This document shows positions 36,540 through 46,322 of a DNA stretch of 64,000 nt, piece after piece. The stretch is from Methylosinus sp. Sm6 (lineage in GTDB: Bacteria; Pseudomonadota; Alphaproteobacteria; Rhizobiales; Beijerinckiaceae), in the NCBI RefSeq assembly GCF_019802345.1, contig NZ_JAINDZ010000024.1, forward strand, positions 1 to 64,000, written 5' to 3'. Below the pieces are notes generated by a model, which saw nothing but the letters and a program-made list of their open reading frames with translations, ran no database searches and was not told the origin of the DNA. How positions within the stretch are numbered: position 1 is the first letter of the stretch; the number at the start of each line of letters is the position of its first letter. The position numbers and the translations under genes are program-made.

Positions 36540-39005
36540 TTAAAACTTCCAGGACGCGCGGGCGTAGTAGTAGCCGCCGTTGAAGCCGTAGGGTGAGAAG
36601 AAATTATAGGTATTCGCGTGATAATACTGCGCATACAGCGGCGTGGCGTCGGGCCGCACGCCGAACACATTATTGCCGCCGATCGCGGCATGGACGCCGA
36701 AGTCGAAATCATAACCGATCTCGAGATCGGTGATGATCTTCGGCGAGGTGACGGCGACGGTGTAGGGCGCGGCGCCAGTGAGAAAATAGGCCGTGGTCGA
36801 GGACACCCAACCGTAATGGGTGAAGTTCAGAGCGAATGTCCAATTGTCTCGAAGATAGGTTCCGCCGACGATGATCTTCTCGTGCGGCACGTTGGAGGTG
36901 AGATAGGAACGCGCCTGCGCGTCGAGCAAGGGCGCGCCGTGGAATGCCGCCGGCGAAGCGGCGACGCGCAGGATCGCCGTCTCGAAGAAGGACGCCGCCG
37001 CGTTGAAGCGAAATATGCCATCTTCGCCGGCGTCGATCGAGTAGTCGGCCTTGATATCGACGCCGCGCGTGCGCGTGTCGGCGCCGTTCACATAGAAGCT
37101 CACATAGCCGGCGGAGCCCGGCGGAGGAATATTGCCGCTCGCCGCGATCGCGGCGTCCGCCGCCGAGCCGTTCACTGTGCCGGTCGAGACGATGCGGTCG
37201 CGAAGATCGATCTGATAGGCGTCGACCGAAGCGCGCAGGTTCGGCAGCGGCTCCAGCACGAGGCCGACCGTCACATTGGTCGATTTCTCCGGCTTCAGCG
37301 CTTGCGCGCCGGCAAGCGCCGCGGCCGCCGAATTGGGGGCGAGCTGAATGATCGCCGAGAACGGCGAGACTTTCGACTGAGAGTAGAATTCCTCGGCCAG
37401 CGTCGGCGCGCGGAAGCCGGTGCTGACCGTTCCGCGAACCGCGATCTGGGGAGAGATATCATAGCGCGTGGAGAGCTTTCCGTTCACGGTGTCGCCGAAG
37501 TCGCTATAGGTCTCGTAGCGGCCGGCGATGTCGACTTTCCATTGCGGCAGCGGCTTGGTGGCGACGTCGATATAGCCGGCGAAGGAATCGCGGCCGTGCT
37601 CGCTCGCGTCGGTCGGACGGATCCCGGCCCCGGCCGCGGCTCCGCTGTTGTAGTAGGACCAGTAGTCGCCTTGGACGATTCGATAGGAGTCACGCCGGTT
37701 CTCGGCTCCGATGGCGACATTGATCGGCGCGGACAGAAATGACAACGACACCGGCTTGACGAAGTCGAGATTGATCGTGCGCTGCGAATTGGAATATTGC
37801 CCGATATAGAATGTCGTGGGCGTCCAGCCCTGGTCGCGGAACAGCTCGGGATTGGCCGTGGTGTTGGCGCCGACGTCGATGACGTTGGCTCCATAAGTGA
37901 AGCTGAGATCCCAACGGCCGTTTTCGAGGAAGGCTCCCTTGAGGCCGCCCGTCACCGACCAATCATTTTCATGAATCGTCGTCGCTGGGGCAAAGCCGGA
38001 GGGATAGATGGACGACAAATTCACGCCGCTCACGACTGGCGCTCGAAAATTCTGAAGCGACTCGCCTCTGCGCCCGCCACCGGTGCCGAAGACATAGGCT
38101 TCGACGCCATTGTCGAATTTGTATCCGCCGTTCAATCCGGCGGCGCCACGAATATAGGCGGCGTCGCCGGCGATGACGCCGACCGTTTTCGGATCGATCC
38201 AGGGATAGGCCGTGCCCGGCCCGAAGCGCGGCGTATAGCTGTATAAGTTCGTGTCCGATCCGCTCTGATTGGAATGCAAATGCGAGACGAGATCCGCGCT
38301 GAGGTGCAAAAAGCCCTCGTCGCCCAGGGAGAAGCCCTTGTCGATCTGCCCCGTTCGGGTCAGGCCATTGCCATGGGTGCTGGTGTTGTCGCTCGGCCCG
38401 TACGAGCCGACGAGAACGCTCGCCTGGCCCGAATCGGACGAGTTCTTCAGGATGATGTTGATGACGCCGGCGATGGCGTCCGAGCCATATTGCGCAGCGG
38501 CGCCGTCTTCCAGGATTTCGATATGATCGATTGCGGAGACGGGAATTTGCTCGAGATCGACTCCGCTCGCGCCACTGTTGACGAGTGATCCGATATTCGC
38601 CGTCGTGTGGCGGCGCTTGCCGTTGACGAGCACGAGCACATGATTCGACGTCAGTCCGCGCAGACGGACTTGACGCACGAGATTGTCGAGAACGCCGTCG
38701 AATCCAGTGAAGGAAAATGACGGCGCGAGCTTTTGCAGTGCGCCCGCCAGATTGCTCTGACCCGTCTGCTCGAGCCGGCTGGCGTTGAGGACGGTGACCG
38801 GCGCAGCGCTCTCGCGCGCCTTCACTTGATAGTCACGCGTTCCAGTGACGATGATGTCGTCGACGGCGAGCGGCGTCACCGGCTTCTGCGCAGCGTCTTC
38901 GGCATGAGCGGAATGCGAAGCCAGCGCCAGAGCGAGCGCGACGAGGCTCGCTTCGGCCGGGCGCCCGTGGAAAACAGAAAACTTCCTGCTCTGAACAGCG
39001 ACCAT
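36540..39005 (-). CDS. TonB-dependent receptor, paralogue 1
   Basis: The 821-residue outer-membrane receptor has a signal peptide ending in SHSAHA. A TonB-box-like segment VDDIIVTGTRDY, a plug (LVLVNGKRRHTTANIG, VDLEQIPVSAIDHIEI and ILEDGAAAQYGSDAIAGVIN) and a C-terminal barrel ending YYYARASWKF follow. I start at 39005, where AGGG is 5 nt upstream. Two paralogues lie just across the divergent 624-bp gap. It imports a solute across the outer membrane with TonB energy. The substrate is unknown; the sulfur context suggests an organosulfur or peptide compound. Confidence 0.93.
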   Translation of the reverse strand: MVAVQSRKFSVFHGRPAEASLVALALALASHSAHAEDAAQKPVTPLAVDDIIVTGTRDYQVKARESAAPVTVLNASRLEQTGQSNLAGALQKLAPSFSFTGFDGVLDNLVRQVRLRGLTSNHVLVLVNGKRRHTTANIGSLVNSGASGVDLEQIPVSAIDHIEILEDGAAAQYGSDAIAGVINIILKNSSDSGQASVLVGSYGPSDNTSTHGNGLTRTGQIDKGFSLGDEGFLHLSADLVSHLHSNQSGSDTNLYSYTPRFGPGTAYPWIDPKTVGVIAGDAAYIRGAAGLNGGYKFDNGVEAYVFGTGGGRRGESLQNFRAPVVSGVNLSSIYPSGFAPATTIHENDWSVTGGLKGAFLENGRWDLSFTYGANVIDVGANTTANPELFRDQGWTPTTFYIGQYSNSQRTINLDFVKPVSLSFLSAPINVAIGAENRRDSYRIVQGDYWSYYNSGAAAGAGIRPTDASEHGRDSFAGYIDVATKPLPQWKVDIAGRYETYSDFGDTVNGKLSTRYDISPQIAVRGTVSTGFRAPTLAEEFYSQSKVSPFSAIIQLAPNSAAAALAGAQALKPEKSTNVTVGLVLEPLPNLRASVDAYQIDLRDRIVSTGTVNGSAADAAIAASGNIPPPGSAGYVSFYVNGADTRTRGVDIKADYSIDAGEDGIFRFNAAASFFETAILRVAASPAAFHGAPLLDAQARSYLTSNVPHEKIIVGGTYLRDNWTFALNFTHYGWVSSTTAYFLTGAAPYTVAVTSPKIITDLEIGYDFDFGVHAAIGGNNVFGVRPDATPLYAQYYHANTYNFFSPYGFNGGYYYARASWKF

Positions 39006-39097
39006 TTCGTCCCTCATCGCACTCGTCACTCGGCGAGGACATCGCAGATGCGCGCAACGCCGCCGACACGCTCGTACAGCGTTAGCTCGACCGAGAG

Positions 39098-39137
39098 GCT
39101 AGCAGCAGCATATCGATGTCCACAAAGGAGAAATTCT
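39098..39137 (-). promoter_or_regulatory. Shared promoter-like element of receptor paralogue 1
   Basis: On the minus strand, AGAATTTCTCCTTTG is followed by a GCTAGC box 17 bp beyond TTTGTG. The TTTG ends exactly 118 bp before the start codon at 39005, the same distance as in both other receptor genes. Confidence 0.6.
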
Positions 39138-39497
39138 AAAGACAAGCATGAGGGGTTCTGCTCGGATCGCCTCGGCAGGTGTGACCGCCGCTATTTGGAC
39201 AGCCCTTCGACGCGAGCATCGGCCCTTTGCACCAGCCCCCTCGAGAATGGGGCCTCGGCCGATGGGCGGTCGTCTGTCACGGAAAAGCGGCGGCGCTCGC
39301 CAATCCAGATTACCCTGAATTGCAATGCAGAAGCCGACCAGCCTCGTCTCTCGACGACGCAATAACGTTTTGCTTCGTGCAACGTCGCGCTCGGCATGTT
39401 TCATCTCCGCACGAGCTGATGCTCATGAATTTGTTCCGCCTCCGTCCGAAGCTCGAGGTGAATGCGTGACAAATCTATGATTCTCATGTGCGCCTTT
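39138..39497. other. Non-coding gap between divergent receptor genes
   Basis: About 360 bp without a convincing gene on either strand. Short open frames here lack domain features and good ribosome sites. Beyond the two promoter-like elements that flank it, I see nothing specific. Confidence 0.5.
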
Positions 39498-39537
39498 AAA
39501 TTTTCTCCTTTGTCGATATCGCGAGACTACTGATAGA
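39498..39537 (+). promoter_or_regulatory. Shared promoter-like element of receptor paralogue 2
   Basis: AAATTTTCTCCTTTG (39498-39512) overlaps a TTTGTC -35-like box. After 17 bp comes GATAGA. The TTTG ends 118 bp before the start at 39630. Downstream leader segments (GGCGATACG, TGCGC-CTTTAT-GCGCA and TCTGCGAAATC) are conserved in one or both other copies. Confidence 0.6.
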
Positions 39538-39629
39538 GCAAAGGCTCCGGGAGGCGATACGTAATTTCTGCGCCTTTATGCGCATCTGCGAAATCGTCGC
39601 GGAATGCCGATTTCGATGGGGGGAGTCGA

Positions 39630-42092
39630 ATGGCCGTCGGTCAGCGCAAGAATTTGCTCATGTCCCCTGGACGCTCGATCGAGGCGAGCCTCGCTGCGCT
39701 CGTCCTGGCGCTGGCCGCGCAATCCGCTCGCGCGGAGGACATCAGGTCGAATCCGGTGACCCCGCTTTCCGTCGACGACATCATCGTCACCGGGACGCGG
39801 GACTATAATGTGAAAGCGCGCGAGAGCACAGCGCCGGTCACTGTGCTCGGCTCCAATCGCCTGGCGCAGACCGGCGCGAACAATCTGTTCGACGCTCTGC
39901 AAAAGCTCGATCCATCCTTCTCTTTCAGCGGCTTCGGCACCGATCTGGACAATCTCGTGCGCAAGCCGCGCTTGCGCGGGCTCACCGCCAATCACGTCCT
40001 CGTCCTCGTAAACGGCAAGCGGCGGCATGGCACCGCCAACATGGGCGAATTCTCCAACATCGGGTCGAGTGGCGTCGACTTGGAGCAGATACCGGTGTCG
40101 GCAATCGACCATATCGAGATTCTCGAAGACGGAGCTGCGGCCCAATATGGCTCGGACGCCATTGCCGGTGTCATCAACATTATCTTGAAGAACTCGCCAG
40201 ACTCAGGTGAAATCAGCGCGCTCATCGGCTCCTACGGCCCGAGCTACAACGCCAACACCCACGGAAACGGCCTCACACGAACCGGCCAAGTCGACAAGGG
40301 CTTCGCTCTCGGCGACAACGGCTTCCTGCATCTTTCCACGGATATCACCTCGCATCTGCATTCCAATCAGAGCGGGCGAGACACGGCCTTCTACAGCGCC
40401 TCGCCCCGCGTCGGTCCGGGCACACCCTTTCCCTGGCTCAATCCCGACACAGTCGGCACCTTCTTCAGCGACGCCGCTTACATACGCGGCGCAGCCGGTG
40501 TGAACGCCGGCTACAAATTCGACAATGGCGCCGAAGCCTATCTGTTCGGCACCGTCGGAAGACGGCGAGCCGAATCCTTCCAGAGCTACGGCACACCGAC
40601 CCTCGACGGCGCCCTTCCCCAGATTCTCTCGGCGAGCGGATTTCAATCAGCCCAAACGATTCACGAGACCGATTGGTCGGTCACCGGCGGCCTGAAAGGC
40701 TCCTTCCTCGCGGACGGCCACTGGGATCTCAGCCTCACCTATGGCGCCGACATCGTCGACGTGGGCGCCAACGACACGGCCAACGCCTCGTTGTTCGACG
40801 ATCGAGGCTGGACGCCACGTCAATTCCACATCGGCCAATATTCCAACTCGCAACGCACGATCAACCTCGACTTCATCAAGCCCGTCTCTCTGTCCTTCTG
40901 GTCCTCGGCTTTCAATATCGCCTTCGGCGCAGAAAACAGGCGCGACACCTATCGCATCCTTTCGGGCGACGTCTGGTCCTACTATGGGGCCGGCGCGGCC
41001 GTCCTACCCGGAATTCGTCCGACCGACGCTAGCGACCACAGCCGAAATTCCTTCGCGGCCTATGTCGACGTGAGCAACAAGCCGCTGCCGCAATGGAAGC
41101 TGGACATCGCCGGTCGTTACGAAACCTACAGCGACTTCGGCGACACGGTGAACGGCAAGCTCTCGACGCGCTATGACATTACTCCTCAGATCGCCGCGAG
41201 AGGAACGGTCAGCACGGGTTTTCGCGCGCCCACGCTCTCCGAGGAATATTACTCCAAGACACAATTAACTCCGCCCCTGTCGGCGAACGTCGTTCTGCCT
41301 CCCAATTCGGCGGCGGCGGCGCTCGCCGGCGCGCAACCGCTGAAGCCCGAGAAGTCGACCAATGTCACCGTCGGCCTCGTGCTGGCGCCATTGCAGAATC
41401 TCCACGCCTCGATCGACGCTTATCAGATCGACTTGCGTGACCGCATCGTAACGACCGGAAGTTTGAGCGGCTCCGCGGCCGATGCGGCCATCGCGGCGAG
41501 CGGCAATACTCTCGGCTATCCTGGCTTTGTCAATTATTTCGTCAATGGCGCAGACACGCGCACGCGCGGAGTCGATCTGAAGGCAGACTATTCGATCGAC
41601 GTGGGATCGGATGGCTCGTTCCGCTTCGATTTCGCCGCGAGCTTCTTCGACGCGACCATTCTCCGCGTCGCCAATGCGCCGGCGACGTTCAACGGCGCTC
41701 CGTTGCTCGATGCGAAGGCGAGATCCTTTCTCACGGACACCGTGCCGCATGAGAAGATCATTTTCGGCGGCTCATATCTGCGCGACGCGTGGACCTTCAC
41801 GCTCCATTTCACTCACTATGGCTGGGTCACGCAGGTCACTCCGAACTACGCCACAGGCGGTGCGCCCTACTCCACCTCCATCAACTCGCCGAAGCTCATC
41901 ACCGATCTCGAGATCGGCTATGATTTCGACTTCGGCCTGCATGCGGCGATCGGCGGCAACAATGTGTTCGGCGTGCGTCCCGACGTCTCGCCCTTCTATG
42001 TGCGCTTCAACAACGCGAACACGACCAACAACATGTCTCCCTATGGCATCAACGGGGGCTACTACTACGCGCGCGCATCCTGGAAATTTTGA
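39630..42092 (+). CDS. TonB-dependent receptor, paralogue 2
   Basis: An 820-residue receptor with a signal peptide (ending AQSARA), the same TonB-box-like DDIIVTGTRDYNVKAREST, plug motifs LVNGKRRHGTANMG and AAAQYGSDAIAGVINII, and terminal YYYARASWKF. A GGGGGGAG ribosome site precedes the ATG. It is much closer to paralogue 3 than to paralogue 1; one 66-bp stretch is identical to paralogue 3. The next gene is the NtaA/DszA-type monooxygenase, 56 bp downstream. Confidence 0.94.
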   Translation: MAVGQRKNLLMSPGRSIEASLAALVLALAAQSARAEDIRSNPVTPLSVDDIIVTGTRDYNVKARESTAPVTVLGSNRLAQTGANNLFDALQKLDPSFSFSGFGTDLDNLVRKPRLRGLTANHVLVLVNGKRRHGTANMGEFSNIGSSGVDLEQIPVSAIDHIEILEDGAAAQYGSDAIAGVINIILKNSPDSGEISALIGSYGPSYNANTHGNGLTRTGQVDKGFALGDNGFLHLSTDITSHLHSNQSGRDTAFYSASPRVGPGTPFPWLNPDTVGTFFSDAAYIRGAAGVNAGYKFDNGAEAYLFGTVGRRRAESFQSYGTPTLDGALPQILSASGFQSAQTIHETDWSVTGGLKGSFLADGHWDLSLTYGADIVDVGANDTANASLFDDRGWTPRQFHIGQYSNSQRTINLDFIKPVSLSFWSSAFNIAFGAENRRDTYRILSGDVWSYYGAGAAVLPGIRPTDASDHSRNSFAAYVDVSNKPLPQWKLDIAGRYETYSDFGDTVNGKLSTRYDITPQIAARGTVSTGFRAPTLSEEYYSKTQLTPPLSANVVLPPNSAAAALAGAQPLKPEKSTNVTVGLVLAPLQNLHASIDAYQIDLRDRIVTTGSLSGSAADAAIAASGNTLGYPGFVNYFVNGADTRTRGVDLKADYSIDVGSDGSFRFDFAASFFDATILRVANAPATFNGAPLLDAKARSFLTDTVPHEKIIFGGSYLRDAWTFTLHFTHYGWVTQVTPNYATGGAPYSTSINSPKLITDLEIGYDFDFGLHAAIGGNNVFGVRPDVSPFYVRFNNANTTNNMSPYGINGGYYYARASWKF

Positions 42093-42148
42093 TCGCTGGC
42101 GAGCGCCGACAGACTTCAGGCGAACTTCCGAGCAAGGAGCTTTATCCG

Positions 42149-43507
42149 ATGGCCGAGCAGCTTCATCTCGCGGCGTTTCTCTTGGCGTCGCATATGACGC
42201 ATAGTCACGCGTCATGGCGACATCCACGCAACGATCCGAGCTTCCTGACGCCGGAATATTACGAGAACTTGGCGAGGATCGCGGAAAAGGGCAAATTCGA
42301 TTTTGTCTTCTTCGCGGATGGCTTGTTGATTCCCGATCGTTATGGCGCCGGAGTCAGGGACACGGTTCAGCGCGGAGTGCAGGGGGCGGCCTCGCTCGAT
42401 CCGGCGTACATCGTTCCCCTCGTCGCGGCCGCGACCAAGCGCCTCGGGATCGGCCTCACGCGTTCCACATCCTATTATCAGCCATTCGACATCGCTCGAG
42501 GCTTCGCGACGCTCGATCATCTTTCGCGTGGCCGCATCGCCTGGAATGTCGTGACGTCTGGCTGTCAGTCCGAGGCGCGCAATTTCGGCATGGACGCACA
42601 CATCGATCATGACTTGCGTTATGACAGGGCGGAAGAATTCCTCGAGGCGACATTCAAGCTTTGGGGCTCCTGGGATGAAGGAGCTCTCATACAGGATAAG
42701 GCATCCGGGCTCTTCGCCGATCCCGACAAGGTGCATTATGCCGATCATGAGGGAAAATGGTTCAAGGTTCGGGGTCCCTTGACAGTTCCGCGCTCGCCAG
42801 AGGGGCGCCCGGCTATCATGCAGGCGGGATCATCGAATCGAGGTCGAGATTTCGCGGCGCGCTGGGCAGAAATCGTTTTCGAGATCGACCCGACGCCAGA
42901 AGGTCGTAAGGCCTATTACGCAGACGTAAAGTCGCGATTGACGAAGTTCGGCCGCAAGCCGAACGACGTGAAGATTTTCCCCGCATTCATACCGTTCGTC
43001 GGCGAAACCGAAGCCATCGCACGCGAAAAGCAGCAATTCAACAATGAGCTGGCGGACCCGATCGCCGGCATCGTCACCTTGTCGAGCCACCTCGACCACG
43101 ACTTGTCACAATACGACCCCAATGCCCCGCTCGCCGACATCGATTCCAACGGCACCCAGGGGATGCTCGCGTTAGCAAAGCGTCTCACCGATGCGAATAA
43201 TTTGACGTTACGCGATATCGGGAAGCTTTTCGCGCAAGGCGTGCTGCTGCCGCATTTTGTCGGCACCCCTACTCAGATCGCAGATGAAATCGAAGCCAGC
43301 TTCAAGAACGAGGAAGCCGACGGCTTCATCGTCTCCGCGAGCCATACGCCGGGAGGCTACGAGGAATTCGTCGACCTCGTGGTCCCGGAGCTGCAGCGCC
43401 GTAAATTGTTTCGTGCGGAGTACGAGAGCTCCACTCTCAGAGGACACCTCGGATTCGACAAAGGCAGCCTCGTTCCTCCCGCACGCCCCGCCTCGACGGA
43501 AACGTGA
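42149..43507 (+). CDS. NtaA/SnaA/DszA-family FMN-dependent monooxygenase
   Basis: The 452-residue protein has family hallmarks: SHASWRHP near the start, FDFVFFADGLLI, TKRLGIGLTRSTSYYQPFD, RIAWNVVTSGCQSEARNFG and RPAIMQAGSSNRGRDFAA. Members use FMNH2 to cleave C-N or C-S bonds (nitrilotriacetate, sulfone or alkyl sulfide substrates). AAGGAG lies 9 nt before the ATG at 42149. It sits between two receptor paralogues, so the transported compound is probably its substrate or precursor. Confidence 0.9.
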   Translation: MAEQLHLAAFLLASHMTHSHASWRHPRNDPSFLTPEYYENLARIAEKGKFDFVFFADGLLIPDRYGAGVRDTVQRGVQGAASLDPAYIVPLVAAATKRLGIGLTRSTSYYQPFDIARGFATLDHLSRGRIAWNVVTSGCQSEARNFGMDAHIDHDLRYDRAEEFLEATFKLWGSWDEGALIQDKASGLFADPDKVHYADHEGKWFKVRGPLTVPRSPEGRPAIMQAGSSNRGRDFAARWAEIVFEIDPTPEGRKAYYADVKSRLTKFGRKPNDVKIFPAFIPFVGETEAIAREKQQFNNELADPIAGIVTLSSHLDHDLSQYDPNAPLADIDSNGTQGMLALAKRLTDANNLTLRDIGKLFAQGVLLPHFVGTPTQIADEIEASFKNEEADGFIVSASHTPGGYEEFVDLVVPELQRRKLFRAEYESSTLRGHLGFDKGSLVPPARPASTET

Positions 43508-43631
43508 GAGCAAGGCATGTCCCCGACATGGCTTCTCCTCGATAGCGCAAAGGTAGGTTCGCCGGACGCGCGCTCGTGTCGATCGACGAAATTGGACACG
43601 CCGTAATCGTCGTGACTTGTCGATCTCCTTG

Positions 43632-43671
43632 AGAATTTCTCCTTTGAAGGAGCGAAGACGCTACCGATAGA
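43632..43671 (+). promoter_or_regulatory. Shared promoter-like element of receptor paralogue 3
   Basis: AGAATTTCTCCTTTG (43632-43646) is followed by GATAGA 17 bp after TTTGAA. TTTG ends 118 bp before the start at 43764. The 256-bp gap before this receptor otherwise holds no gene. The element shows the third receptor has its own promoter although it follows the monooxygenase gene. Confidence 0.62.
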
Positions 43672-43763
43672 GCTGCCATCTCGGATGGCGATACGCAAGG
43701 ACGTCCGGCGCGTTTGCGCTTCGCGAAATCCCCCCGCCGAATGATGATCTTGAGGAGGTCCAA

Positions 43764-46220
43764 ATGACTGTTCTTCCGCGCGAGAGAATTTTCTTTTCTC
43801 GTAGAGGCCCGACGGAAGCGAGCCTCGCCGCGCTCGTTCTGTCAGTCGCCACGCAATCCGCTCTTGCGGAGGACCGGAAGGCGACCGCGCTTTCCGTCGA
43901 CGACATCATCGTCACCGGGACGCGGGACTATAATGTGAAAGCGCGCGAGAGCACCACGCCGGTCACCGTGCTCGGCTCCAATCGCCTGGCGCAGACGGGC
44001 GCGAGCAATCTGTTCGACGCGCTGCAAAAGCTCGATCCGTCATACGCCTTCAGCGGCTTCGGCGGCGATCTCGACAATCTGGTCCGCACGCCGAGCCTGC
44101 GCGGCCTCACCGCCAATCATGTGCTCGTGCTCGTCAACGGCAAGCGCCGGCACGGCACGGCCAATATGGGCGAGTTCAACAATAATGGCGTGAACGGCGT
44201 CGATCTCGAGCAGATACCCCTTTCGGCGATCGACCATGTCGAGATCCTGGAAGATGGAGCGGCGGCGCAATATGGCTCGGACGCGATTGCCGGCGTCATC
44301 AACATCATTTTGAAGGACTCGCCCGACTCGGGTGAAATCAGCGCGCTCATCGGCTCCTACGGCCCGAGCTACAACGCCAACACCCATGGCAACGGCCTCA
44401 CGCGAACGGGACGCGTCGACAAGGGATTTGCTCTCGGCGAAAGCGGGTTTCTGCATCTTTCCGCCGATCTCGCGTCGCATCTGCATTCCAATCAGGCCGG
44501 ACCGGACAGAGCCTTCTACAGCGCCTCGCCCCGCGTCGGACCAGGCACGTCCTTTCCCTGGCTCAATCCCGACACGGTCGGGCTCTTCTACGGCGACGCC
44601 GCTTATCTGCGTGGCGCCGGCGGTCTGAACGCCGGCTATAAATTCGACAATGGCGTCGAAGCCTATCTGTTCGGCACGGGCGCGCGACGCCGAGGCGAAT
44701 CCTTCCAGGGCTTCCGCACGCCGACGCTCAACGGCGCCCTCCCGCTGATGCTCTCGACGAGCGGATTTCTCCCGGCCGAGACGATTCACGAGACCGACTG
44801 GTCGGTCACCGGCGGCCTGAAAGGCTCCTTCCTCGAGGACGGCCGCTGGGATATCGCCTTCACCTATGGCGCCGACGAGGTCGACGTCGGCCTCAACGAC
44901 TCGGCCAACGCCTCGCTGTTCAACGCTCAGGGCTGGACGCCGCGTCAATTCTACATCGGCCAATATTCCAACTCGCAACGCACGATCAATCTCGATTTCA
45001 CCAAGCCCGTTTCCCTGCCTTTCTGGTCGTCGCCCTTCAACATTGCATTCGGCGCGGAAAACAGGCGCGACACCTATCGCATCATTTCAGGCGACGCCTG
45101 GTCCTATTATCTCGCTGGTCCGGCGGCCCTGGTCGGAATTCGTCCCACCGACGCCGGCGCGCATGGCCGCGATTCCTTCGCCGGCTATGTCGATGTCAGC
45201 AACAAGCCCTTGCCGCAATGGAAGGTCGAAGTCGCGGGCCGCTACGAAACCTACAGCGACTTCGGCGACACGGTGAACGGCAAGCTTTCGACGCGCTATG
45301 ACGTGACGCCGCAGATCGCGGTGAGAGGCACGGTCAGCACGGGCTTTCGCGCGCCGACACTCGCCGAGGAATTCTACACCAAATCATTGGTCACGCCCGT
45401 GTCGGCGAATATTGTTCTCGCTCCGAATTCGGCGGCGGCGGCGCTCGCCGGCGCGCAGCCGCTGAAGCCGGAGAAGTCGACCAATGTCACGATCGGCCTC
45501 GTGCTGGAGCCCTTGCAGAATCTCCATGCTTCGATCGACGCCTATCAGATCGACCTTCGCGATCGCATCGTGTCGACCGGCACGCTGACCGGCGACGCGG
45601 CCAATGCGGCGATCGCCGCGAGCGGGAATGTCGTCTCGGCGGGCTTCGCGGGTTTCGTCAGCTATTTCGTCAATGGCGCCGACACGCGCACGCGCGGAGT
45701 GGATGTGAAGGTCGATTATTCGATCGACGCGGGTTCCGACGGCCTCTTCCGCTTCGATTTCGCGGCGAGCTTCTTCGAGACAACCATTCTTCGCACCACC
45801 GACGCGCCGGCGGCGTTCAACGGCGCGACGCTTCTGGACGCCTCGGCGAAATCCTTCCTCACCGACAGCGTGCCGCATGAGAAGATTATTTTCGGCGGCT
45901 CCTATCTGCTCGACGCTTGGACCTTCACGCTTCATTTCACTCATTACGGATGGGTCACGCAGACCACCCCGAACTACGCGACCGGCGGGGCGCCCTACAC
46001 GACGGCGATCAACTCGCCGAAGCTCATCACCGATCTCGAGATCGGCTATGATTTCGATTTCGGCCTGCACGCTGCAATCGGCGGCAATAATGTCTTCGGC
46101 GTGCGTCCCGACGCCTCGCCCTTCTATGCGCGTTTCACCAATGCGAACGTGACCAATACCTTCTCTCCCTACGGCATCAACGGGGGCTACTATTACGCTC
46201 GCGCGTCCTGGAAGTTCTAA
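43764..46220 (+). CDS. TonB-dependent receptor, paralogue 3
   Basis: An 818-residue outer-membrane receptor. Signal peptide ends SALA; TonB-box-like VDDIIVTGTRDYN, plug and barrel motifs match paralogue 2 nearly residue for residue. It has a GAGGAGG ribosome site. Differences from paralogue 2 are scattered over extracellular-loop-like regions (for example around residues 205-260 and 535-580). Likely a recent duplicate with altered or extended specificity. A signal peptide dipeptidase gene follows after 102 bp. Confidence 0.94.
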   Translation: MTVLPRERIFFSRRGPTEASLAALVLSVATQSALAEDRKATALSVDDIIVTGTRDYNVKARESTTPVTVLGSNRLAQTGASNLFDALQKLDPSYAFSGFGGDLDNLVRTPSLRGLTANHVLVLVNGKRRHGTANMGEFNNNGVNGVDLEQIPLSAIDHVEILEDGAAAQYGSDAIAGVINIILKDSPDSGEISALIGSYGPSYNANTHGNGLTRTGRVDKGFALGESGFLHLSADLASHLHSNQAGPDRAFYSASPRVGPGTSFPWLNPDTVGLFYGDAAYLRGAGGLNAGYKFDNGVEAYLFGTGARRRGESFQGFRTPTLNGALPLMLSTSGFLPAETIHETDWSVTGGLKGSFLEDGRWDIAFTYGADEVDVGLNDSANASLFNAQGWTPRQFYIGQYSNSQRTINLDFTKPVSLPFWSSPFNIAFGAENRRDTYRIISGDAWSYYLAGPAALVGIRPTDAGAHGRDSFAGYVDVSNKPLPQWKVEVAGRYETYSDFGDTVNGKLSTRYDVTPQIAVRGTVSTGFRAPTLAEEFYTKSLVTPVSANIVLAPNSAAAALAGAQPLKPEKSTNVTIGLVLEPLQNLHASIDAYQIDLRDRIVSTGTLTGDAANAAIAASGNVVSAGFAGFVSYFVNGADTRTRGVDVKVDYSIDAGSDGLFRFDFAASFFETTILRTTDAPAAFNGATLLDASAKSFLTDSVPHEKIIFGGSYLLDAWTFTLHFTHYGWVTQTTPNYATGGAPYTTAINSPKLITDLEIGYDFDFGLHAAIGGNNVFGVRPDASPFYARFTNANVTNTFSPYGINGGYYYARASWKF

Positions 46221-46322
46221 TTCGCACGTCGAGCGCTTTCCGATCGAACGGAGCATTCCTTCGCTCCAGTGGAAGACCGCGCGAGACGCCGCCACGCTCC
46301 GAACCAGAAGGCAGTCGCTCGC

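Noticed and set aside
39138-39497. Short ORFs in the receptor gap (for example 39099-39404 minus and 39227-39469 plus)
   Set aside because: No ribosome sites or domains; composition is that of non-coding DNA.
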